This document shows, piece by piece, positions 8,230 through 15,869 of a stretch of DNA of 64,000 bases. Positions within the stretch are counted from its first letter, which is position 1, and every line of letters starts with the position of its first letter. Source of the DNA: JAGPUQ01 sp947084925 (lineage in GTDB: Bacteria > Pseudomonadota > Gammaproteobacteria > Pseudomonadales > Porticoccaceae); NCBI GenBank assembly GCA_947084925.1, contig CAMTUJ010000008.1, positions 1-64,000 of the forward strand, written 5' to 3'. The position numbers and the translations under genes are program-made. A model generated the notes under the pieces. The model worked only from the letters and a program-made list of their open reading frames with translations, did not search any database and had not been told where the DNA came from.

Positions 8230-8955
8230 TCAGTCTTCATAGACAGGCAGGCCGTCCAGTATCGCGGCGTTCGGATCGAAGACCAGTATGCGCACGTCCG
8301 CCATGGCGGCCAGGTGCATCACGTTCAGCAGCGGCGTGGGGACGCACGCATCCGTCTGATCGTTGTGCAGCGCCTGGGCATTGCGGCCATCGGCGATTTC
8401 GAGATTGGCGTCGGTCCAGGGCGTAGCGATCAACTTCACGCCCACGGCATCGCTGTCGGGAATCCTGAAGGCTTCAAACAACAGGCCGGTGAGCGTGGAT
8501 GTGTCCGCGAGGTCTTCGAGGTACTGCATCGTTTCCTCGGGAAGGTGCCCGGAACTGATCTCCCAGCACCGGCTGTAGTGACCGGTATCGAAGGTCAGCC
8601 TCCGCACCACGTCGCGGGCGGCTTCTTCGGAATAGGTATCGCCGACATGCACCGGCGTCCCGAAGTCGTCCGCCATGACGGCATAGATCACCGTGCGCGC
8701 GATGCCATGGTTCCGGCATTGAGCGTCCAGTTCATCCGGCACGGCTTGGCCTTGAGTGATCAAGGTGAAGTCGTCGCAGAAGACGCATTCAAAACGCTGG
8801 ATCTGGTCGTCCCGCAGATGGGACTGCGAGGCGTGCAGCGGAAGATAGGTCAGCGGGCAGTCGTCATCGTAGGCGATGGCGATCATTCGCTGAATGGAAA
8901 GGCCGTTGTAGCCACGGATGAAGGGATTGGAAACGGGATTGGCAGTGGGGTTCAT
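8230..8955 (-). CDS. Conserved ICE protein of unknown function, 241 aa
   Basis: The start at 8955 (MNPTANPVSNPFIRGYNGL) has GGAG at good spacing; the frame continues upstream to 9039 through the twin-hairpin leader and was trimmed. The protein is soluble, with IQRMIAIAYDDDCPLTYLPLHASQSHL near the N-terminus, a possible CVFCDD pair, and a repeat of Asp/Thr-rich segments later. I recognise it as typical ICE/plasmid cargo of the core region, perhaps the DUF5983 group, but I am not sure of that family. It ends at a good terminator. Confidence 0.7.
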   Translation of the reverse strand: MNPTANPVSNPFIRGYNGLSIQRMIAIAYDDDCPLTYLPLHASQSHLRDDQIQRFECVFCDDFTLITQGQAVPDELDAQCRNHGIARTVIYAVMADDFGTPVHVGDTYSEEAARDVVRRLTFDTGHYSRCWEISSGHLPEETMQYLEDLADTSTLTGLLFEAFRIPDSDAVGVKLIATPWTDANLEIADGRNAQALHNDQTDACVPTPLLNVMHLAAMADVRILVFDPNAAILDGLPVYED

Positions 8956-9061
8956 GATGGTTCTCCAGTAGAGGAAAGGCGGAGCCGATCCCCTGCCGGG
9001 GATCGACCCCAGAGGGAGGAAAGAAACGGTGCCCGTCACGGATGACGGTCCGCAGGTGCTG

Positions 9062-9454
9062 TTACCAGCCGGTGTAGTTGAGGATCAGCGCGGCGATGAT
9101 CTTGCGTCGCTCCAGGTCCAGGCCGCCCAGGTCGGCCAGGCCGTGGACGCCAACGCGCTTGAGCAGCGCACCGCCGTCCTTGGAGTTGTAGAAGCTCACC
9201 ATCGCGGCGAGAAGGACCCTTTCGCCGGAACTCATGGCGCCGATGGTCTTCCTGATGACAGCGACGTTCGGGCACAAGTCCCACTTGTCCACGGCCAGGT
9301 TCAGACATTCCTGCGTGCCGTTGCCGAACAGGCCGGGGCCGACCAGTTCGACGCCGCGCTTCCAGGCGTGGAAAAAGGCGTCGGGGGCTTTCGAGAAGTG
9401 CAGATCGTTGCGCGCGATCTCGTCAAAGATCGCCTGCTCGCTCATCGGATTCAT
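9062..9454 (-). CDS. Small ICE protein of unknown function, 130 aa
   Basis: A 130-aa soluble protein starting MNPMSEQAIFDEI; AGGAG lies 9 bases before the ATG at 9454 and a second in-frame ATG follows at residue 4. It contains FFHAWKRGVELVGPGLFGNGTQECLNLA and ends LDLERRKIIAALILNYTGW. It is probably helical. No catalytic motif is visible. It lies 33 bases downstream of the 77-aa gene and is likely cotranscribed with it and with the 241-aa gene. Confidence 0.7.
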   Translation of the reverse strand: MNPMSEQAIFDEIARNDLHFSKAPDAFFHAWKRGVELVGPGLFGNGTQECLNLAVDKWDLCPNVAVIRKTIGAMSSGERVLLAAMVSFYNSKDGGALLKRVGVHGLADLGGLDLERRKIIAALILNYTGW

Positions 9455-9487
9455 GACGAGGTTCTCCTGATGATAGATGGATGGGGA

Positions 9488-9721
9488 TCACGGGTACTGG
9501 CGCTGCGTCCATGCGCCGGTTTCCAGGGCATGGCGAGCGGCCTCGTGGCTCGGGAAATACTCGACGGACTCGCGGGAGACGGGGTCGTCGTCGTCGAAGG
9601 TGCCGATGTAGTGCCCGGTGGCACTGCGCAGCACCTGCAAGGGCAGGCTTTTGCCCACATACGCCAGCGCCAGCAGACCCGAAGGGCCTGTGGGCTTGAG
9701 TGCGACAGGATCGAAGGACAT
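9488..9721 (-). CDS. Small ICE protein of unknown function, 77 aa
   Basis: A 77-aa protein starting at 9721 with AGGAG seven bases upstream. The sequence (LLALAYVGKSLPLQVLRSATGHYIGTF, then SVEYFPSHEAARHALETGAW) suggests a small mixed alpha/beta domain with no known motif. It is the first gene after the structured 800-bp spacer next to topB. Its leader holds a twin mini-hairpin (9754-9787) and copy 3 of the three-hairpin RNA (9859-9924). Confidence 0.65.
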   Translation of the reverse strand: MSFDPVALKPTGPSGLLALAYVGKSLPLQVLRSATGHYIGTFDDDDPVSRESVEYFPSHEAARHALETGAWTQRQYP

Positions 9722-9858
9722 GGTGCTCTCCTATGAAGGGATGGGAAGCGCCGCATCCCGACGGGATGAAGCGGATTCCCGTGGGGTGGAACGAAGCATC
9801 GTCGCCAGGACATGGCGATCGTCCGCAGGAGCGATGCGAAGCGGACTGGATCGGTCAA

Positions 9859-9924
9859 CGCGGAAGAACCGCGCCGCAGCTTTGAAGACCGAAGCTGCCT
9901 GGGCATGGTGCTGACGGAGGTCAG
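9859..9924 (-). ncRNA. Three-hairpin structured RNA, copy 3
   Basis: Minus strand: hairpin 1 at 9911-9924 (CTGAC/GTCAG), unpaired CACCATGCCCAGG, hairpin 2 at 9876-9898 (GCAGCTT/AAGCTGC), hairpin 3 at 9859-9873 (CGCGG/CCGCG). Relative to copies 1 and 2 the hairpin-2 stem has changed on both sides. The flank ACTGGATCGGTCA is shared with copy 2. Confidence 0.65.
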
Positions 9925-10253
9925 CGCGCATGGGGTGTAGGTTCGGAGGCTTGGCCTGCATTGGCGAGCCGAAATCCGCTCGCGGTGATCGCCCGATTGC
10001 TTGCCGAGCGTGGTGCGTCGGCGCAGCGAACGCTGGCGTGAAGGGAAAAGCAGCCGAAGGCGCGAGCCTTCGGCGGGGAGGAATCACCACCCGTGGGCTG
10101 TCGCAGGGCGTGGCCGTCGTCAAAGCCTGCCGCTGGTCCAGCAATCTCACCCGACCCGTTTCGTGGCTGGGGCCGGAAACCTCTGGCACACATCCGCGCA
10201 CAAAGGGAACCCGTTGTTTCGCCGGCGGGCACCGGCACCGAGTACCGTGGACC

Positions 10254-10316
10254 CGAGGGGTCTCCTGACGATTCGCGCAGCGCCGGCGGGCCGGCAAGCC
10301 GTCAGGAGACCCCTCG
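10254..10316. repeat. Perfect 17-bp inverted repeat with 29-nt spacer
   Basis: The arm at 10254-10270 (CGAGGGGTCTCCTGACG) is the exact reverse complement of 10300-10316. The 29-nt spacer contains a further palindromic GCCGGC...GCCGGC. No T-run follows on either strand, so it is not a standard terminator. An oriT or a cruciform protein-binding site are the leading options. Confidence 0.8.
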
Positions 10317-10344
10317 CGATCAACGGAAGGAACACTGATCAATG

Positions 10345-10365
10345 GAATGGCGGCGAGCGCCATTC
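10345..10365. repeat. 8-bp hairpin next to the large inverted repeat
   Basis: GAATGGCG at 10345-10352 pairs with CGCCATTC at 10358-10365 around a 5-nt loop. It lies 28 bases from the 17-bp inverted repeat, as accessory hairpins often do in oriT regions; function not shown. Confidence 0.5.
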
Positions 10366-10521
10366 GTGGAGAAACGACCTTCTCGTCCCGTGGCCTGTAT
10401 CGGCCAGGCGGAACGCGCACACCGTTGCAGAAGGAGACGCGCGCTGGGGAGTCCCACGGGGCGCGGGACGGTTTGCCTCGCCGTCAGTGAAATCCCGGCG
10501 CGGCAGAGGTGTTCGTTGGCA

Positions 10522-12537
10522 TCAGGACGCCTTGGGGGCAGCGCGCCGCTTGCGCGAGGCCCTGCGCTTGCCCGTCGAGGAATCGGCTGGCAGCGTGCCC
10601 TTGCAATCGGGATAGCGGCTGCATGACCAGAAGGCGCCGTTCTTGCCATTGCGCTGGCGCGTTACCGCACCACACACCGGGCAGGCCGGTCCCTCGGGCA
10701 GCTTGATCGACAGGACGGTGCCGCGATACTGCTGAACCAACTGTGCGACCCAGGCCGATTGCTTGTCGATGAAGGTGTCCAGCGTCATCTGGCCGGCCTC
10801 GATCATGTCCAGCGCCTGTTCCCAGATCGCCGTCGTGCCGGGGTCGGTGATCGCCTCCGGCACCGCGTCGGTGAGTGTGAAGGCCGCATCCGATGCGCGG
10901 ATGGCGCGGCCCTTCTTCACCAGGTAGCCGCGAGCCAACAGGCCGTTGATGATGCCGGCGCGCGTGGCCTCGGTGCCGATGCCCGTCGTCTCCTTCAGCT
11001 TCTGCTTCAGCCGTGGATCGGTGACCAACTTGGCGACACCCTTCATCGCCCTGATCAACTCGCCCTGGGTGTAAGGCTTGGGGGGCAGCGTCTTCAGTGC
11101 CTTCAGTTCGACCTGCTCGACACCGCAGCGCGCTCCGGTGTCCAGCGGCGGCAGGATCTGGCTGCGCTGGGCCGGCTCGTCGTCCGCCGCATCCCGCCCC
11201 TTGCCGGGGAGCGCCAGGTGCCAGCCAGGCACGATCACCCGCTTGCCGACGGCCTGTAACGATTGCCCTGCACAGTCGAGCACTACCAGCGTGCGGTCGA
11301 ATTCGTGATGCGGCAGGAACTGCGCCAGGTAGTGCGCCCGGATCAGCGCGTAGACCGCCAGCTCCTTCTCCGACATGGCCGAGAGGTTCGCAGGCTCCAG
11401 CGTGGGAATGATGCCGTGGTGCGCCGTTACCTTGCTGTCGTTCCAGACGCGCGAGCGCTGTGTCCTGTCGAGCCGGTCGATCAACGGGCGCAGGCCGGGA
11501 TCGGTGGCGAGCAGCGCGTCGAGCACGGTTGGTACTTCGGGCAGCATGCTTTCGGGCAGGTAGCCGGAGTCACTGCGCGGATACGTCGTCGCCTTGTGCG
11601 TTTCGTACAAGGACTGCGCGATGTCCAGCGTCTCCTGCACGTCCAGGCCGAGTTGCCGCGAACACACTTCCTGCAAGGTGCCCAGGTCGAACGGCAGCGG
11701 CGCGGCTTCGCGCACGCGCTCGGTTTCCACCGACAGCACCTTCGATTCACGACCCGCACGGATGCGGTCGGCGGCCTGCTGGGCCACTGGCTGCTGCAGG
11801 CAGCGACCGGCTGCATCCGTGGTGCCGTCGGGCGGTATCCAGCTTGCCGCGAAGGACTGACCCGCGTGGGACAGCGTGACGTCGATGGTCCAATACGGCA
11901 CGGAGACGAAGCGTGCGATCTCGCGGTCGCGGTCCACCACCAGTTTCAGTGTCGGCGTCTGTACGCGACCGACCGACAGCACGCCCTGATACCCGGACTG
12001 CCGACCCAGCACCGTGAACAGGCGGCTGAGGTTCATGCCGATCAGCCAGTCCGCGCGGGAACGGGCCAGTGCCGAAAAATACAGTGGCAGCGTTTCGCCA
12101 CCCGGCTTGAGCTGAGCCAGCGCTTTGCGGATCGACGCATCGTTGAGCGCCGACAGCCACAGCCTCTGGACCGGGCCACGATAGCCGCACAGATCGATGA
12201 TCTCGCGGGCGATCATTTCGCCTTCGCGGTCGGCATCGGTGGCGATCACCAATTCGCCGGCTTGCGCGACAAGCTGCTTCACGATCTTGAATTGCGCGGC
12301 GGTCTTGGCCTTGACCTCGATGCGCCAGCGCTCGGGAAGAATAGGCAACTGCTCGATGGACCAGTGCTTGTACTGTTCGCCGTAGGCTTCCGGCGGTGCC
12401 GCCTCGACAAGATGGCCGATGCACCAGGTCACCGTGATACCCGAACCGCTGTAGCAGCCGTTGCCGCGCTGCCGGGCGCCCAACACCCTGGCGATGTCCT
12501 TGCCTTGCGACGGTTTCTCGCACAGATACACCCGCAC
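10522..12537 (-). CDS. topB: DNA topoisomerase III (ICE-borne TopB)
   Basis: A 671-aa type IA topoisomerase that passes single strands through transient nicks, probably to resolve DNA structures during ICE replication or transfer. The TOPRIM domain is at the N-terminus (LCEKPSQGKDIARVLG; ATDADREGEMIAREI, with the DxDxE acidic triad). The active-site Tyr is at about residue 319 in KATTYPRSDSGYLP. The C-terminus has a zinc ribbon (CPVCG...CSRYPDC) and a basic tail (KRRASRKRRAAPK). The start is a GTG at 12537. It is a standard core gene of this ICE class, and its upstream region has a palindrome shared with the TIGR03761-inrR-ssb operon. Confidence 0.95.
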   Translation of the reverse strand: MRVYLCEKPSQGKDIARVLGARQRGNGCYSGSGITVTWCIGHLVEAAPPEAYGEQYKHWSIEQLPILPERWRIEVKAKTAAQFKIVKQLVAQAGELVIATDADREGEMIAREIIDLCGYRGPVQRLWLSALNDASIRKALAQLKPGGETLPLYFSALARSRADWLIGMNLSRLFTVLGRQSGYQGVLSVGRVQTPTLKLVVDRDREIARFVSVPYWTIDVTLSHAGQSFAASWIPPDGTTDAAGRCLQQPVAQQAADRIRAGRESKVLSVETERVREAAPLPFDLGTLQEVCSRQLGLDVQETLDIAQSLYETHKATTYPRSDSGYLPESMLPEVPTVLDALLATDPGLRPLIDRLDRTQRSRVWNDSKVTAHHGIIPTLEPANLSAMSEKELAVYALIRAHYLAQFLPHHEFDRTLVVLDCAGQSLQAVGKRVIVPGWHLALPGKGRDAADDEPAQRSQILPPLDTGARCGVEQVELKALKTLPPKPYTQGELIRAMKGVAKLVTDPRLKQKLKETTGIGTEATRAGIINGLLARGYLVKKGRAIRASDAAFTLTDAVPEAITDPGTTAIWEQALDMIEAGQMTLDTFIDKQSAWVAQLVQQYRGTVLSIKLPEGPACPVCGAVTRQRNGKNGAFWSCSRYPDCKGTLPADSSTGKRRASRKRRAAPKAS

Positions 12538-12692
12538 GCTTGGCCTCCTTCGTCATGGCATGGCGCTTTCTGAGTCAGGCTCCAGCATGGCGGTCCAAGG
12601 GCGGCGCGACAGCAAACAAGCCGGATCGGCGTGAGACCGGCTTTCGGTCGGTGCTCGAAGGCCGGGTGAGTGGATGTCGGCGGAACAGGATG

Positions 12693-12711
12693 GCGCTATA
12701 CCACTGGTATA
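12693..12711. promoter_or_regulatory. Palindromic operator-like site upstream of topB
   Basis: GCGCTATACCACTGGTATA is identical over 19 bp to the site at 14631-14649; the fourth arm decays after it (AAACGC). It lies about 155 bases before the topB GTG. Two copies in front of two ICE operons suggest a shared activator or repressor site. Confidence 0.65.
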
Positions 12712-12782
12712 AAACGCGCACGACTGGCGCACGGTGAGCGGCTGACGGCTGGTCCAGCCGCTCACACGAGCCTGCGCAGCGG

Positions 12783-13181
12783 CTACTCGTCGTGGGATTG
12801 CTCCATGGTCTGTCCCTTGGCACTCAGCGTTACACCCTCGACGCGATACGGCAGGATGCCAACCCGGCGCGCTTCGATCTTGAAGGTCACGCGCTCGTTC
12901 TCGTCGGCGTCTTCCCACTCGTCCCGCACGGTGCGGCCTTCGACCAGCACGCGCATGCCCTTCTGGTACAGCGTGCTCCAGTGTTCGGCGTCGCGGTGCC
13001 ACAGTTCCACCGGCGCCCAGAACCCTCCACGGTCCTCGAAAGTGCCATCCTTCATCGGCACCGGGTTGTCGAAGTAGACGTTCAGGCGCAGCAGCCGGCG
13101 CGGCTCGTCGTTGCCGTTGGCAAACTCGCGATAGTCTGGCGCAGAGCCGATGTTGCCCTCGCCGAAGAAATGCGTGCTCAT
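12783..13181 (-). CDS. ssb: ICE single-stranded DNA-binding protein
   Basis: A 132-aa OB-fold protein starting at the ATG at 13181 (MSTHFFGEGNIGSAPDYREF), overlapping the stop of the upstream gene by 4 bases. RLNVYFDNPVP, FWAPVELWHRDAEHWSTLYQKGMRVLVEGR and a terminal acidic SHDE tail are the usual features of ICE SSB proteins. It should coat single-stranded ICE DNA during transfer or replication. It is the last gene of the TIGR03761-DUF3158-ssb operon, an arrangement conserved in clc-type elements. Confidence 0.9.
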   Translation of the reverse strand: MSTHFFGEGNIGSAPDYREFANGNDEPRRLLRLNVYFDNPVPMKDGTFEDRGGFWAPVELWHRDAEHWSTLYQKGMRVLVEGRTVRDEWEDADENERVTFKIEARRVGILPYRVEGVTLSAKGQTMEQSHDE

Positions 13182-13729
13182 GATGACTCCTTGGAAGTGG
13201 TGGGGTTGATCGAGGCGGCGTGCCCCTGGATACGCCGCAGGTAAGCCGCTTCGGCCTGGGCCATCTTTCCGGCGCAGTCCAGGGTTTGGCGGGCGATGCT
13301 GTGCGTGAGGCTGATCTGCATGTTCAGCGCGATGCGTTGCAGCTCCATCGCGTAGAGGTCGTCGATCAGCGATGCCGGTGTCGCGGGATCGGCCAGCAGC
13401 GCCTCCCACAAGGCGACGCCCATGCTGGAACGGTCGAGATTGCGCCAGCGCAGAAAGGTCGTGCCTGCGCCAGTGGTCTGCTGGGCCAGTTGCACACCGA
13501 GCAGGCTGAAGGGATAGCCGCGCGCCTGGGGCAGTACCCGCCGTTGCGCCAGCACGATCAGGTCGTCGCGCAATGCCGCGCACTGGTTGGCCCAGGTCTC
13601 CAAACGTCCCTTACCCTTAAAAGGCTGTAAAAGGCCCTTTAGGTAGGCTGCGTGTTCCAGCCGCTGGAAGTCCGCCTGTTCCAGCGGCGTGAAGCGTGTC
13701 GGTGTGCCGGCGAGAGTGGATTCCGTCAT
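13178..13729 (-). CDS. inrR: DUF3158 family protein, InrR-like
   Basis: A 183-aa soluble protein (TRFTPLEQADFQRLEHAAYLKGLLQPFKGKG...; YPFSLLGVQLAQQTTGAGTTFLRWRN) of the DUF3158 family. It overlaps both neighbours by 4 bases (ATGA), indicating translational coupling. In ICEclc the gene just upstream of ssb is inrR, needed for normal integrase expression in transfer-competent cells; the name is given by position and size and from memory of that system. How it acts is unknown. The operon is preceded by the palindrome at 14631-14653. Confidence 0.75.
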   Translation of the reverse strand: MTESTLAGTPTRFTPLEQADFQRLEHAAYLKGLLQPFKGKGRLETWANQCAALRDDLIVLAQRRVLPQARGYPFSLLGVQLAQQTTGAGTTFLRWRNLDRSSMGVALWEALLADPATPASLIDDLYAMELQRIALNMQISLTHSIARQTLDCAGKMAQAEAAYLRRIQGHAASINPTTSKESS

Positions 13730-14514
13730 GCTGGATCATCCTCATCGGACGCGGCGCCGTCGTCTTTCGCGTCGTCTTCTGTGGCTTCGTCGGCTGGCGC
13801 AGCGCTCGGGGTATCCGTCCTTTCCTGCCTGCCATCCTGCGATGACCGGCGGTTGATCGGCGGCGCGAAGCGCGAGCGGCGCGTGCCTTCAAGTACGTCG
13901 GTCGGCAGCTCGCCGAACTTCTCCAGTGCCGCGCGCGCCGCCGCGTTCTTCGCCGCGAAGTCGTCGCGCGTGGTGCCGGAATAGCGGTACTGCTGGGCCA
14001 GGGAGAACAGGCTGCGCAACGCATGCGCACCGTCGTTGAGCCAGCGTTCCAGGGTGCTGTGATCGATCAACGCCGTGTGATGCGCCAGGATCAGGCGCCG
14101 CGCCAGGTCGTCGTAGTCGGCCAGCAGGTAGACCGCCATGAACCCCAACTGCGAATTGACAAACAGGGGCAGCTTGACCGGCTGCACGTTGAGGTTCTCG
14201 CCCAGGCTGAGTGCGGGCGGCACATCGGCCAGGGCCTGGTCAACCTGTTCGCGCAGCGTTTGCAGGCGCGTCTTGGTGTCGGCGATCTTTTCCTCGATGC
14301 GCAGCATCCACCAGTCCGAGTAGGGGTCGTCCTGCTCGGCGCCGCGCTTGAGCTTGTTCATGATGGAGATGAAGCCGTTCAGGCCGATGATGCCGGGCCG
14401 GCCTTCGGCGGGCGCGCGACCGTGCCAGATGCGTGAGGCGTGATGCGTGTGCAGCGTCAACGCCATCGCGCTGCGCAGCGACCCGAGGTTCAGTTGCAGG
14501 GGTTCGTTTGCCAT
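13726..14514 (-). CDS. TIGR03761 family integrating conjugative element protein
   Basis: A 262-aa protein of the PFL_4669 type. The N-terminus (LNLGSLRSAMALTLHTHHASRIWHGR) and the body (GIIGLNGFISIMNKLKRGAEQDDPYSDWWMLRIEEK) match the family found only in this ICE class. The last 45 residues are acidic and disordered. The function is unknown; it is the first gene of a three-gene translationally coupled operon with the inrR-like gene and ssb. The promoter should lie at 14515-14655, where a near-perfect 23-bp palindrome occurs. Confidence 0.85.
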   Translation of the reverse strand: MANEPLQLNLGSLRSAMALTLHTHHASRIWHGRAPAEGRPGIIGLNGFISIMNKLKRGAEQDDPYSDWWMLRIEEKIADTKTRLQTLREQVDQALADVPPALSLGENLNVQPVKLPLFVNSQLGFMAVYLLADYDDLARRLILAHHTALIDHSTLERWLNDGAHALRSLFSLAQQYRYSGTTRDDFAAKNAAARAALEKFGELPTDVLEGTRRSRFAPPINRRSSQDGRQERTDTPSAAPADEATEDDAKDDGAASDEDDPA

Positions 14515-14630
14515 AAGAGCGACTCGCTGTGAATGAACGAGTCGCCAGCATCGACAAGCAGGGGAAGGCTGTCAGTCAACAAACCGCATTGCGCCGCCGC
14601 CTGTTTGCAGCGTCGGGAAGGCAGTCTGTT

Positions 14631-14653
14631 GCGCTATACCACTGGTATAGCGC
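14631..14653. promoter_or_regulatory. 23-bp palindromic operator-like site upstream of the TIGR03761-inrR-ssb operon
   Basis: Arms GCGCTATACC and GGTATAGCGC are perfect reverse complements around a central ACT. The site is 117 bases upstream of the first start codon at 14514. The left 19 bases are identical to the copy in front of topB at 12693. Confidence 0.75.
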
Positions 14654-14660
14654 GCTGGCT

Positions 14661-15866
14661 TCAAGACTCCTTGAACAGGTCGTGCAGGCGGGTCAGATGC
14701 TGCTGCGCGGCTTCGTGATCGATCGCTGGCGGAGACCAGTCGCGCTCGGGCGCGCGCAGCGATTCCAGAGACGACGGTGAAATAGCAGTCGGTGCGTGTT
14801 CCGGCTGACCAGCCCAGGCATGGAACTCGCCCTTGATCGCTTTCTGGATGACCCCGAAGAGATAACCTGCGGGATTGCGGATGCCGCCGGCCTGGCAGCG
14901 GGCCGCCCATTCGTCGAGCACCGCCTGTTGCAGGGTGTCGTCCACCCGCTGAAGTGCGACTAGTGCGCCGGACTGCTGTTCCTCCTTCAAGGCGAGAAAG
15001 CGATGAGGCAGACGAAGGTTTTCTCGCGCGCGCGGTACTGTACGTATTTTATTATTTTTAATACTTTCTTTACGTACAGTACGGTCCTGCTTCGGATTCC
15101 GAAGAAGGGCGTCTGACGGGGCTTTGCGACCCGCTTCGGATTCCGAAGGCTGCTGTTCTCTGTGCCGAAGAAGGGCTTTCGGGCCTTCTTCGGTTTCGTG
15201 AATCGTCGCGTCCTGTGGATAACTTTCGAGTGGGTTCCACTCCTGGCTTGCCAACCGCTGCGCCAGCACCTGCAGGCGCGTGGGCAGGGCGCGGCCGTTG
15301 AGCAGTGGGTCTTCAGCGACTTCCTGAAGTGTGTGGACGCCGACGTGCTGCACCGCCTTGCTCGCATGGGTCAGCGCCTGGCTTACCAGGTCCAGGTAGT
15401 CGGGATCGAGCTGCATGGCCTCGAAGGGCGTCAGCGGCTCATCGTGCAGCACGTACAGGTTGCCCTGGATGCGCCCGGTGCGCGGATCGCGCCGACGCCG
15501 CACCAGACTGAGCCAGCGCGTCAGGCGCAGCAGCGTGAGCGCGCGCGCCACCGTCTCGTGGGAGGCCTTCGGCGCGCACGGCGTCGAGGCAAGGTAGGGG
15601 CGGAGTTGTTCGTAGGTGGGAAAGGCGGTGATGCCGTCGTCGTCGAGCAGCAGCCGGAACACCTGCCAGGCGTTGCGTTCCAGTGGCGTGAGGCGATGAT
15701 CGAAGAACAGCGCGCGCGGCACGCTCTCATGGCGGTTGCCGCTGAACAGGAATCCATCGCTGGCCGTCGGCCCGGTCTGTCGGGCCGGCAGCCGTTGAGC
15801 AGCCTCGTTCAGCAGGGCGGAGAGCGAGACCGGACCGCCTCCCCGATGAGGCTTGTCGATCTCCAT
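14661..15866 (-). CDS. STY4528 family island replication protein
   Basis: A 401-aa protein of the family annotated as pathogenicity-island replication protein. The N-terminal part (ALFFDHRLTPLERNAWQVFRLLLDDDGITAFPTYEQLRPYL...; KASHETVARALTLLRLTRWLSLV) looks like a winged-helix plasmid initiator. The middle (about residues 215-280) is low in complexity, and the C-terminus has DEWAARCQAGGIRNPAGYLFGVIQKA. The DNA for the middle part is AT-rich and full of inverted and direct repeats (15035-15193), as in initiator genes that contain their own origin. It lies between DUF2857 and the TIGR03761 operon. Confidence 0.85.
   Translation of the reverse strand: MEIDKPHRGGGPVSLSALLNEAAQRLPARQTGPTASDGFLFSGNRHESVPRALFFDHRLTPLERNAWQVFRLLLDDDGITAFPTYEQLRPYLASTPCAPKASHETVARALTLLRLTRWLSLVRRRRDPRTGRIQGNLYVLHDEPLTPFEAMQLDPDYLDLVSQALTHASKAVQHVGVHTLQEVAEDPLLNGRALPTRLQVLAQRLASQEWNPLESYPQDATIHETEEGPKALLRHREQQPSESEAGRKAPSDALLRNPKQDRTVRKESIKNNKIRTVPRARENLRLPHRFLALKEEQQSGALVALQRVDDTLQQAVLDEWAARCQAGGIRNPAGYLFGVIQKAIKGEFHAWAGQPEHAPTAISPSSLESLRAPERDWSPPAIDHEAAQQHLTRLHDLFKES
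15035..15193. other. Candidate replication origin inside the STY4528-type gene
   Basis: A 12-bp inverted repeat (GTACTGTACGTA at 15035-15046; its complement at 15071-15082) encloses 24 bases of almost pure A/T. Next to it are two copies of the 15-bp palindrome CTTCGGATTCCGAAG (15090-15104, 15134-15148), a 12-bp direct repeat CCGAAGAAGGGC (15099-15110, 15165-15176) and a 10-bp inverted repeat (15165-15174 with 15184-15193). Such a mix of AT-rich tract and iterons is typical of origins; activity is inferred. Confidence 0.55.
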
Positions 15867-15869
15867 GGC

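Larger units (their letters stand above)
9925..10521. other. Intergenic region between topB and the 77-aa gene, structured
   Basis: About 600 bases without a supportable gene; open frames here lack ICE-like composition or homology I recognise. It holds a perfect 17-bp inverted repeat (10254-10316) and a second short hairpin (10345-10365). It could contain an origin of transfer, a promoter region or a non-coding RNA. Confidence 0.5.

Noticed and set aside
9731..10420. 229-codon minus-strand frame in the topB spacer
   Set aside because: It runs through the structured RNA and the inverted repeat, has no ribosome-binding site or known motif, and has atypical composition.
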